Shown: in pieces, positions 1 to 8,900 of the stretch
Numbering within the stretch: position 1 is the first letter of the stretch
Layout: each line of letters opens with the position of its first letter
IMG/VR virus record: IMGVR_UViG_3300022905_000047
Coordinates: 1-29,868 of that record
Direction: 5' to 3' (one strand)
From: a virus
DNA: 29,868 nucleotides
Notes under the pieces: generated by a model
The model's input: only the letters and a program-made list of their open reading frames with translations
Told to the model about the DNA's origin: nothing
The model's database searches: none
Translations under genes and position numbers: made by a program

Positions 1-471
1 CATATTATTGATGAGACACAAAGACTTAAATTGGCCAAACAATATTATTTACAAGCTCAAGTAATTAGAGTTGTTGCCAATGATATTACTGGTAAGTTTG
101 CTGATTATAGACTTGTTGTTGCTGAGGGGTTATATCGTCCAGCACCAGGTGAGATTCTTGACATTGGTAGTACAAATCATTATATGGCAAATGGTCAGTG
201 TGTTGTCTATGAACTCATTGATGAAGAAGGTAATAACGCCGCAGAAAAGACATTTGAACTAGCAGTATTCTTGAAAGATCACATTGAGTTTGATAAGCTT
301 ATTTTGGATTATGATTCATATGATCCAACGGGTGAATTGAATGCACAAATTGCAATCATTATGCCGGAGATTAGACCACCTTGGGCAGTAACATATGCAA
401 ATAAAATCGAAACTACATTCAATAATTACGTACAAAGTACAAATGAGCTTGTAGAAATATTAGAAGTTTAA
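1..471 (+). CDS. Baseplate-region protein, 5' end outside window
   Basis: The frame is open from the first base, so the true start probably lies to the left; a TTG at 31 would give 146 residues but nothing marks it as a real start. The visible 156 residues are mixed alpha/beta, with no signal peptide or membrane segment. I do not recognise a family. The gene ends 12 bases before the gp25-like gene and is followed by gp6- and gp8-like genes, so a baseplate role is likely from position alone. In T4-like phages genes such as 5 or 53 can sit here, but I see no motif that would assign either. Confidence 0.6.
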   Translation, partial: HIIDETQRLKLAKQYYLQAQVIRVVANDITGKFADYRLVVAEGLYRPAPGEILDIGSTNHYMANGQCVVYELIDEEGNNAAEKTFELAVFLKDHIEFDKLILDYDSYDPTGELNAQIAIIMPEIRPPWAVTYANKIETTFNNYVQSTNELVEILEV

Positions 472-483
472 TAAATACTACTT

Positions 484-927
484 ATGGTTACAAAAGCTTT
501 TTCAATCGAGGACGGAAGTCTTGCTACAAGATCTATTCTAGTAGCACGTAAAAGAGATTATAAAGATATTGATTTATCTTTTACGAATAAGACGACTGGT
601 GAGATTTATAAAAAAACAAATGCGGCGTCTGTCAAACAGGCCGTTAAAAATTTATTGCTTACCAATAGAACGGAAAAGCCATTTCAACCTTATTATGGTG
701 GTGAATTAAATAAATTCCTATTTGAATTATCAACGGAATTTGATGAGCAAGATATTAAGGATCATATTCTTCTTGCTATTGAAAACTATGAACCACGTGC
801 TAGAGTATTGGATATTCAGGTTTATATTTTCCCGGATTCATACGAAGCCAAGGTAACAGTGGTGTTTCAAATTGTATCAACATCAGAGATAGCTTCAGTC
901 GAAGTTTCATTAGCAAGGACAAGATAA
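484..927 (+). CDS. 25: Baseplate wedge subunit, gp25-like
   Basis: This 147-residue protein resembles the GPW/gp25 family, small wedge proteins conserved in contractile tails and type VI secretion, where gp25 helps join the wedges to the sheath start. The family-typical block lies around residues 50-75: an SVKQAVKNLLLTNRTEKPF stretch followed by a YYGGELNKFLFE segment. An ENYEPRARV motif near residue 100 matches the usual end of the domain. Length fits the family (T4 gp25 is about 130 residues). Its stop codon abuts the ATG of the gp6-like gene, which suggests coupled translation. No clear Shine-Dalgarno sequence precedes the ATG. Confidence 0.88.
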   Translation: MVTKAFSIEDGSLATRSILVARKRDYKDIDLSFTNKTTGEIYKKTNAASVKQAVKNLLLTNRTEKPFQPYYGGELNKFLFELSTEFDEQDIKDHILLAIENYEPRARVLDIQVYIFPDSYEAKVTVVFQIVSTSEIASVEVSLARTR

Positions 928-2760
928 ATGGCATCAACCATTAAATCATCAGATTTAGATTTTAATAATATTAAAGCAAACCTAACTGCTTATTTTAGGC
1001 AGCAGAGTGAATTTGCTGACTATGATTTTGAAGCATCTGGTTTATCAAATATCTTGGATGTTTTGGCATATAATACACATATGAATGGACTCATTGCAAA
1101 CTTTGCATTGAATGAAACATTCTTAAATTCAGCACAGTTGAGATCATCTGTTGTATCACATGCTGAAATGCTTGGGTATTCACCTAGATCTAAGACGGCA
1201 TCAAGAGCTACTGTAAATTTGAGTATGCTTGTTACCGATCCAGCCAGACCTAATATTATTACGATTCCGGCATTTACTAAATTTAATACATCAATTGATG
1301 GTAGTTCATACCAATTTCAAACAATTGAAGGTTATATTGCTACCGATGATGGTTCTGGTGGATATACCTTTGTTGATGAAAATAATAATCCCAACTTGGA
1401 AATTGCCGAAGGTGTTATACGCACAAAAACATTTATTGTTGGTGATACTTCAGATCAACAAGTCTATGTAATACCAGATAAAGACATTGATACATCAACG
1501 GTTTCTGTTAATGTATATGATACAACTACTAGTACGTCATATACTATTTACTCAGATCTGAATAAAGCAATTAGAATTAATGAATCAAGTTACCTATATC
1601 AAATAAAAGAAGTACCTAATGGATACTTTGAAATGATTTTTGGTGATGGTAGTGTTCTTGGTAATGCACCATCAATAGGCAATAAGATAGTAGTTACATA
1701 TTTGGCTACTAGTGGATCTGATGCAAATGGTGCTGATATTTTTACAGCACAGAATGATGTTTTTGTGGGTGGTATTGATTACCCACTTATTACAACTACA
1801 ATTTCTGCTTCCAATGGTGGCAATATAAATGAATCCATTTCGTCAATCAAACAAAATGCATCAATTGCTTTTGCTTCACAACAACGGATGGTTACTGCAG
1901 AGGATTATAGAGCTCAAATATTAGCTAATTATTCGTCTTCCGTATCTGATGTTATTGCTTGGGGTGGACAAGATAATACACCACCAATTTACGGCAGAAC
2001 CTATGTGGGTTTACAGTTTGTTGATGGTATTACTGCAGATCAAAAACAAACTATTAAAGATTCAATTGTTACTAATTTAACCAATAACTTGGCTATTATG
2101 TCGATTGATACCGTATTCTCGGATCCATTGACTGTTTATCTTGAACTTACAACTCGGTTTAACTTTGATCCAGACCAGACTAATATTACAATTAGAACAG
2201 CAGAAGGTAACGTAACCGATACAATTCAGAATTATTTTAATACACAGTTAAAGAAATTTAATAAAGTATTTAGAAGATCATCACTATTAACACTGATTGA
2301 TAATTTAAGTCCTGCTATTCTTAACTCTAGAATGGATGTTAAATTACAACTGAGAATTCAACCAACATTTGGTGCTCTTAATAATTTTGTGATATCATAC
2401 CCAGTAACACTAGCTGAACCAAGCATATCAACGTATACTGTTACGTCATCAAGGTTTGATTATTTGGGCCAAACTGCTGTAATTAGAAATAAGCTTGGGA
2501 CCAATGTGTTGCAGGTCCAATCAATCTCAGAAGAAATCATTATTGATAACATTGGTTCATATACACCATCTACAGGTAAAGTCGAATTGATTGCATTTAA
2601 TCCTGAAGCAGCGACGAATGATATCATTAAAATTTCCGTAGTACCTGCCAATGAATCAACAATTAGACCATTGAGAAATTATATTATAGATATTGATGCA
2701 GGCCTTTCATACGCAAAAGCTCAAATTGATTATCAAAATACTCTTAATGTCCTCTCATGA
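928..2760 (+). CDS. 6: Baseplate wedge subunit, gp6-like (baseplate J family)
   Basis: A 610-residue protein directly after the gp25-like gene. The N-terminus (IKANLTAYFRQQSEFADYDFEA, then SNILDVLAYNTHMNGL and NETFLNSAQLRSSV, roughly residues 15-75) is the typical opening of gp6 proteins of marine T4-like phages. The middle, with RMVTAEDYRAQILANY near residue 320, matches the baseplate J-like core shared with P2 gpJ. In T4, gp6 forms the inner ring that holds the wedges together and drives the change in baseplate shape. Length is close to T4 gp6 (660). The last bases overlap the next gene as ATGA, so the two are probably translated together. Confidence 0.85.
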   Translation: MASTIKSSDLDFNNIKANLTAYFRQQSEFADYDFEASGLSNILDVLAYNTHMNGLIANFALNETFLNSAQLRSSVVSHAEMLGYSPRSKTASRATVNLSMLVTDPARPNIITIPAFTKFNTSIDGSSYQFQTIEGYIATDDGSGGYTFVDENNNPNLEIAEGVIRTKTFIVGDTSDQQVYVIPDKDIDTSTVSVNVYDTTTSTSYTIYSDLNKAIRINESSYLYQIKEVPNGYFEMIFGDGSVLGNAPSIGNKIVVTYLATSGSDANGADIFTAQNDVFVGGIDYPLITTTISASNGGNINESISSIKQNASIAFASQQRMVTAEDYRAQILANYSSSVSDVIAWGGQDNTPPIYGRTYVGLQFVDGITADQKQTIKDSIVTNLTNNLAIMSIDTVFSDPLTVYLELTTRFNFDPDQTNITIRTAEGNVTDTIQNYFNTQLKKFNKVFRRSSLLTLIDNLSPAILNSRMDVKLQLRIQPTFGALNNFVISYPVTLAEPSISTYTVTSSRFDYLGQTAVIRNKLGTNVLQVQSISEEIIIDNIGSYTPSTGKVELIAFNPEAATNDIIKISVVPANESTIRPLRNYIIDIDAGLSYAKAQIDYQNTLNVLS

Positions 2761-3710
2761 TTAATGCAGTAGAAGATTTAGATAGAAGAAACTTAAGTTT
2801 CTCTAAAAGTAAAGTTAGAGAAGTACTACCCGAGTACTTTGAAGAATCATATCCCAATCTAGTTTTATTTTTAGAGAAATACTATGAATATCTAGAAGGT
2901 GAGAATCGACAGTCATTTAAGACTCAGATCAATAGTTTATTTGTTTCTAGAGATCCTGAACAAACATCAGTCGATAATTTGGATTTTCTTATTGAAGAAT
3001 TTGGTAATGGTTTAAAATCATCTGCTTTCTTTGATAATCCAAGATTGATGACATCTCTATTAGCTAAGTTTTATAGAGTAAAAGGTTCTCTTGCATCAAT
3101 CGAAGGATTCTTTAGAGGATTCTTTGGTGAGAATGTTGTTGTTGAATATCCAAAACAAAGTCTGTTCACTGTTGGTGATTCAAAAGTTGGATATGATTCA
3201 TTAAAATTTATTCAAGATAATGCCTTATATCAGACTTTTTCACTATTAATTAAAACACCATTCTCAACTGCTGATTGGCGTGATTTATATTTAAAATTTG
3301 TACATCCTGCTGGTTTTTACTATCAGGGTCAGGTTATTACTCAGACAGAAAAAGCTTTTGGTTTAACATCAATAAGTGAAGACCCATTAGCAATACCGGT
3401 AACACCTTTGGTTCTATCATCAGAAGGTTTTATTACATTAGGCACTGTATTTACAGAAACAACTGCCTTGTGGGATTCAAATAATGATGCAATTAATGAT
3501 TATAGATTCAATGTATCTCAACCACTTGGTTCTTATAGCTCATTAACAACAAGTAAGTTGGATGGTTTCTATAGTACAATTAGCGAATTGGTGATACCTA
3601 ACTCATTCACATTTGATGATTCTGATATAACAAGACCTGACTTCTCATTGGCATTGGAAACAATGGATAATGATATGTTTACCCGTTATCTTAGTGATTC
3701 AGCTTACTAA
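2757..3710 (+). CDS. Baseplate-associated virion protein after gp6
   Basis: A 317-residue protein whose ATG overlaps the stop of the gp6-like gene (ATGA). It opens with a charged segment (FSKSKVREVLPEYFEESYP, then a LVLFLEKYYEYLEG helix), followed by a helical part with LLAKFYRVKGSLASIEGFFR around residues 100-120. Proteins of this layout follow gp6 in many marine T4-like phages. The F-R-KGS-ASIE-FFR-FF part is reminiscent of P2 gpI-type tail proteins and of the start of gp7, but it is far shorter than T4 gp7 (about 1,030 residues), so I give no symbol. The C-terminal half looks beta-rich. The gene ends right at a late promoter. Confidence 0.7.
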   Translation: MINAVEDLDRRNLSFSKSKVREVLPEYFEESYPNLVLFLEKYYEYLEGENRQSFKTQINSLFVSRDPEQTSVDNLDFLIEEFGNGLKSSAFFDNPRLMTSLLAKFYRVKGSLASIEGFFRGFFGENVVVEYPKQSLFTVGDSKVGYDSLKFIQDNALYQTFSLLIKTPFSTADWRDLYLKFVHPAGFYYQGQVITQTEKAFGLTSISEDPLAIPVTPLVLSSEGFITLGTVFTETTALWDSNNDAINDYRFNVSQPLGSYSSLTTSKLDGFYSTISELVIPNSFTFDDSDITRPDFSLALETMDNDMFTRYLSDSAY

Positions 3711-3718
3711 TATAAATA
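3711..3718 (+). promoter_or_regulatory. T4-type late promoter (TATAAATA)
   Basis: A perfect TATAAATA lies in the short intergenic gap, 29 bases before the ATG at 3748. This is the -10-like element read in T4 by gp55 with the gp33/gp45 system; no -35 is needed. All-A/T octamers turn up by chance several times in 30 kb of AT-rich DNA, so position between genes is the main support. It would start a transcript covering the 3748 gene, the gp8-like gene and the genes after them. Confidence 0.65.
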
Positions 3719-3747
3719 TAAATTGATTTATTCAACTGGAATAAGAT

Positions 3748-4563
3748 ATGACAAGACAAAGTATTAACGTAGGTTCTACTGCCAATGATGGCACTGGTGA
3801 TACTCTACGTGCTGCCGGCCAAAAGATTAATAGTAACTTTATAGAACTTTTCAATTGGATTGGTGATAGTAATTCACTTAATTCTCAAATTTCTTTAGAG
3901 GATAGCGCAATTGCATTTGAAGGCTCAAGTACTGATGCATTTGAAACAAGATTGGCGGCGGTTAATCCAACGGCAGATAGAGTCATTCTACTTCCTGATG
4001 CCAGTGGCACAATTGTAGTTACATCAGCAACACAAACGTTGACTAATAAAACTCTTACAAGTCCTACTATTAGTACGCCAACAATCACGACGCCGACAAT
4101 TAATGATGCAAATAGTAATGAATTAATTAAATTTGCTACTATTGCTTCTGCGGTAAACGAGATTACTGTTTCAAATAATTCGACTGGCAATCCAGCTATT
4201 ATTAGTGCAACTGGTGGTGATACTAATATCAACTTGAGACTTGATGCAAAGGGTACTGGTGCAATTCGAGTTAGTAAAATTGCATTCTCATCTACAGAAA
4301 TTACAGCCAACGGTGCCGCATCGGCAATAACATCATACATCATCTGTAATAAAGCTACGGCACTGGCCGTTACATTAGCAAATGGTACTACAATTGGTGA
4401 GTCTAAAATCTTTACCAATAAAGGCGTTGGTATAGCAACTATCACACCAGCAAGTTTTGCACAAGGCACTACGGTTGCTTTGGATCAATATGATGCCGCA
4501 ACACTTGTTTGGGATGGAACAAATTGGTATGTGTCAGGTCATTACGGCGCAACAATAGCATAA
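3748..4563 (+). CDS. Fibre-like virion protein
   Basis: A 271-residue beta-rich protein. The first 35 residues (RQSINVGSTANDGTGDTLRA, then KINSNFIELF) are a head motif that recurs in fibre and structural proteins of marine T4-like phages. A TLTNKTLTSPTISTPTITTP stretch around residues 100-120 is a Thr/Ser-rich repeat of the type found in trimeric fibres. The C-terminus (TLVWDGTNWYVSGHYG) is a typical small tip. It follows the late promoter at 3711, has a modest purine-rich GGAATAAG before its ATG, and sits 13 bases before the gp8-like gene. It is probably a short fibre or baseplate ornament; there is no enzymatic motif. Confidence 0.7.
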   Translation: MTRQSINVGSTANDGTGDTLRAAGQKINSNFIELFNWIGDSNSLNSQISLEDSAIAFEGSSTDAFETRLAAVNPTADRVILLPDASGTIVVTSATQTLTNKTLTSPTISTPTITTPTINDANSNELIKFATIASAVNEITVSNNSTGNPAIISATGGDTNINLRLDAKGTGAIRVSKIAFSSTEITANGAASAITSYIICNKATALAVTLANGTTIGESKIFTNKGVGIATITPASFAQGTTVALDQYDAATLVWDGTNWYVSGHYGATIA

Positions 4564-4576
4564 CAGGAAATAAAAA

Positions 4577-5950
4577 ATGGCAGCAATTATTACTGATACA
4601 CTGAGAAGACAAGCGGCAGAGACACTCTTAACCGATATTTTAAATACAACTGGTTCCAATAATTATTTTATTGGTGTCGGTAAATCGGATCAATACGACT
4701 CGAGTGATACAGTTGTAACACCAGTTAATTCTTTAAGAGAACAAAGAATAGCTAGAGCAAATCTTCAATCAGTAAAACAAATTACATCTGGTGGAGCATC
4801 ATTTGTGGTGCCAAGATATAATTGGGCATCCGGTACCGTATACTCTGGTTGGAGTGATACTTACGCAGATGTGCCAGCAAATACACATTATGTTCTTACA
4901 GAGGATAATGAAGTATATGTATGTCTTCAACAAGGACGTAATTCTTTAGGTGTTGCCGTTAACTCTATTGTGAAACCTAGTTATACGGATGCTGGTGTTA
5001 CACAGACTCAAGCATTCCAAACGGCCGATGGATATAGATGGAAATTCCTATATGCGTTGAGTCCAACAAAGGCAAATAATTTCTTATCCGCAAATTATTT
5101 ACCCACACAATTCATTGCTGATTCCGCCGGGTATCCAGGTTTAAACACATTTGAAGTTCAACAAGCCTTGATTAAACAATCGGCTATTGGTGGACAGATT
5201 TTGGGTGTATCAATTACAAATGCTGGTGCAGGATATGCCAGTGCACCAACCATTATTTTTAGAGGCAATGGTACTGGAGCACAAGCAACAGCAACCGTAA
5301 GTGGTGGTGCTATTGTAAAAATTGAAATGGATGATGAGAGTGGTTCGTTAGGTAGTGGTTATCTTTATAGCAGCATTGAATTCTCTGGTGGAAGTCCAAC
5401 AACCCCAGCAACTGCTAGACCCATTATTACACCAATGGTCGGCATTGGTTACGATCCAGTCAATGATTTGTTATCAACTTCTATTATGGTTGTTTCCAAG
5501 CCTTCAGGTACGGAATCTGGTGATTTCTTGGTTGGCCAAGACTTTAGACAAATTCTTTTGATGAAAAATGTCAAATGGAAAGACAGTGCTGATTTATATG
5601 ATGAAGTTTCTGGTAAAGCATTAAGAGCAATTAGAGTTGATAATGCCGGAACACTAGCTATTGATAATATTTTATCTGGTGATTCAGCAACTGCATATAT
5701 TGATCAAATCAATGGCACTACTGTATTTTATCATCAAAATGAAACTACTGGTTTTGGTATATTTGGTAATGGTGAGACGATTAGTGATGATGGTGGTGGT
5801 ACAGCAACAATTGTGAATGCTATTGATAGTACTGGTTGGGGTGGTCAAGTAGATGCATGGTCCGGAGATTTGTTATACATAGAGAATAGAGCTCGTATTC
5901 TAAGAGATGCTGCTCAAACTGAAGATATTAAAGTTATTCTTACATTCTAA
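4577..5950 (+). CDS. 8: Baseplate wedge subunit, gp8-like
   Basis: A 457-residue protein matching gp8 of marine T4-like phages. It starts MAAIITDTLRRQAAETLL and has NNYFIGVGKSDQY near residue 30, YNWASGTVYSGWSD near 95, EVYVCLQQG near 115 and DGYRWKFLYALSP near 155. In T4, gp8 is a dimer in each wedge that binds gp10, gp7 and gp6. Residues from about 210 form a glycine-rich beta region (ITNAGAGYASAPTIIFRG), an insertion often seen in marine versions, and the protein is longer than T4 gp8 (334). The leader AGGAAATAAAAAATG gives a good ribosome site; the same 15 bases recur before the gene at 25783. Confidence 0.82.
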   Translation: MAAIITDTLRRQAAETLLTDILNTTGSNNYFIGVGKSDQYDSSDTVVTPVNSLREQRIARANLQSVKQITSGGASFVVPRYNWASGTVYSGWSDTYADVPANTHYVLTEDNEVYVCLQQGRNSLGVAVNSIVKPSYTDAGVTQTQAFQTADGYRWKFLYALSPTKANNFLSANYLPTQFIADSAGYPGLNTFEVQQALIKQSAIGGQILGVSITNAGAGYASAPTIIFRGNGTGAQATATVSGGAIVKIEMDDESGSLGSGYLYSSIEFSGGSPTTPATARPIITPMVGIGYDPVNDLLSTSIMVVSKPSGTESGDFLVGQDFRQILLMKNVKWKDSADLYDEVSGKALRAIRVDNAGTLAIDNILSGDSATAYIDQINGTTVFYHQNETTGFGIFGNGETISDDGGGTATIVNAIDSTGWGGQVDAWSGDLLYIENRARILRDAAQTEDIKVILTF

Positions 5951-5961
5951 GGCAATTATAC

Positions 5962-8900
5962 ATGGCAACGACATTCACTTCCAACACATTTGCTAACGTC
6001 TATAAAGATGATTACCGCGATAGTGATAACTATTATAGAGTTCTATTCAACAGCGGTAAGACACTTCAAGCTAGAGAATTAACACAACTTCAAACTATTA
6101 TCCAATCAGAGATTGGCCGATTTGCTCGTAACATATTTAACGAAGGTGCTGTTGTTAGCCCTGGTGGTGTTACCGTAAATAATAGATATGAATATCTAAG
6201 ACTTGATACATCTATTAATCAATTACCAGCAGTTGATTTGGTTGGTGAGCAGTTCGTAACATCCGACACCAATATTACTGTTGAAGTATTGGAAGTTGTT
6301 GCCGCAGATGCTTTGACTGGTGATCCTGCAACTCTTTATATTAAGTATATTGATACGGCAGATGCTACTGCTAGTGATACAACAATTAGAATACCAAACG
6401 GTACTGACATCTCTAATGGTACATATACGCTCACTTTGGAAGCATCTGGCGCAACAGGTACTGGTACCATTGCTGCCGTGGCTAGTGGTGAATATTTTAC
6501 CAAAGATCACTTTGTATTTGCTGAAAAACAAACACATTTTATTAGTAAATATACAAGCACACCGACCGTTGATTTAGGTTTCCTTGTTACAGAAGACATT
6601 GTAACTGCAACTGATAATTCAGCTCTTTATGATAATCAAGGTGCTGTACCCAATACTGCAGCGCCAGGTGCTGATCGTTATAGAATTAAGCTTACACTTA
6701 CCACAAGGGATGAAGTAGATTCAGCAGACAATTTCTTGTTCATTGCTCGAGTAGTAAATGGTGTTGTTTCAAGTGAAGCAAATGGGACAACAGAATATAA
6801 TAAGATTAATGAATTATTGGCCCAACGCACTAGAGATGAATCTGGTGATTATATTGTTAATCCAATCACTGCAAGGTTTGAGGATTTAAATGATTCAAAC
6901 TTGACTTTAAATGTCTCAGGCGGTGTTGCCTATGTTGAAGGTTATCGTCTTGAATCACCAATTACAACACTCACAGTACCTAAGGCCTATACTTATACTT
7001 CGGTGGTCGGGGAAAATGTTGTTGCACAATATGGTAATTATGTAAATCAAGATTCAGATGGTGGATGTCGTGGTTTGCCAGGCATTAATAACTTTGAACA
7101 ACTGAACTTAAGAACAGGTAAAGGTTACGGTGGTAGTACTATCGGTACGGCCAGAGTAAGAGCAGTTGAACGTAATCAAAGTAAAATTAGACATTATCTC
7201 TTTGATATTCAAATGAATAGTGGTCAAAGTTTTGCATCTGTTAAAAGTATTGGACTTACTACTAGTTCATATTTTGATGTTGAGCAAACTGATGGCATTG
7301 TCTTGCTTCAAGAGACTGCAAATAATTCACTCCTATTTCCATTACCCAATACACGGCCGACGAGCAATGGTGTTACTGTAAATAGTCTTATCGTCCAAAG
7401 AAGATACGCATTTACATCAAGTGGTTCCGGAACCTATACATTATCTGCTGGTAGTTTTGGTGGTTCAAGTTTAACATTTACCGATACAGGTGATTGGATA
7501 ATCACAACATTGGATGGTAACATTTCAGCAACCACTGCTTCATTTGCTCTTGCTGGTTCACCAACAGGTACTACTGTTAACATTACAGGCCTTGCAAACT
7601 CAACAGCATATGAACTTATTGCTATGGTTGATGTTTCAACACCAACCGTAAGAGCAAAATCAGTTGTAACAAAAACATTGACTAAAGCATGGCCTACGGC
7701 AGCAGATTCTGATGGTAATGGTTTGCGTTGGTTGACATTGAATCGTACTGATGTTATTGATATTCTAAATGTAAAAGTAAATGATGCCAACGGCAGAGAT
7801 TTAACTGAAAACTTTATATTAGACAATGGTCAAAGAGATAATCTTTATGCACTCGGCCGATTAGTTGAACGTACTGGATTGACTGTACCAACTGGTGATG
7901 TGTATGTTCAATATCGTCATTTCCAACACGACCCTGGTCATTTCTTTAATGTAAATTCTTACGCCAGTATTAACTATAATCAAATTCCAAAATATCGTAA
8001 AAACAATGGTGAAGTTATTTCACTAACCGATGTTTTGGATTTTAGACCTGCTCAGGATTCTAGTGGTAGTTATATTGAAGATCAAGACTATATCTCATTA
8101 TTACCTCAGAATACAAATAACATTGATGTTGATGTTGATTACTACTTACCAAGACGTGATACACTTGTTATTAAACGAATTGAAAATGACATTAAAACAA
8201 ATAGGGCTGAGATAAAATATATCCAAGGTGTGCCTGATTTCCAACCAGCATATCCTCAGATTCCTTCTAGTTCAATGGCACTGTATAATTTTGAATTAAA
8301 TCCATATACAGTTACTGATTCAGACTTGACATCAACATTTGTTGACCACAAGCGTTATACGATGCAAGATATTGGCAGACTTGAGAAAAGAGTTTCCAAT
8401 CTTGAGAAATATACAACATTGAGTTTATTGGAAAACAGTACTGCAATCCAATTGGTTTTGGATTCTGCTGGTAATCCTAGAACAAAGTCAGGATTCTTAG
8501 CTGATAACTTTAGAGATACTTCTTTTGCCGAACCCGGTAATAGAAATAGATCATCAATTGATCCTGTTGATAATACATTAAATACACCTTTTATTGCTAA
8601 AAATATTAGATTGGTTTATGATTCTGATAATGGTAGCAATACGGTTCAACGTACTGGTGATTTGATTACGTTACCATATACAAATAATACATTGGTAAAT
8701 CAGAATCTTGCAACAGAGACAATGAATGTCAATCCATTTGCTGTTATTACACAAACTGGACATACCATTCTATCACCGGCCTCAGATGAATGGATTGAAA
8801 CAAGATACGTAACTGAAGTCATTAAGGATGGTGGTACTATTAGTAATGTGAGAGGTTCAGCCATGTCAGGTTGGACTTTTGTTGGTACTGATGTTACAAC

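Noticed and set aside
470-477. AATAAATA before the gp25-like gene
   Set aside because: Only six bases from the ATG, so the transcript would start at or after the start codon.
3885-4469. 194-residue open frame on the - strand
   Set aside because: Shadow of the repetitive fibre-like gene on the + strand; low-complexity Val/Ala/Leu content and no ribosome site.
7434-7826. 130-residue open frame on the - strand
   Set aside because: Lies fully inside the DUF4815 gene, with composition mirroring its Thr/Ser-rich codons.
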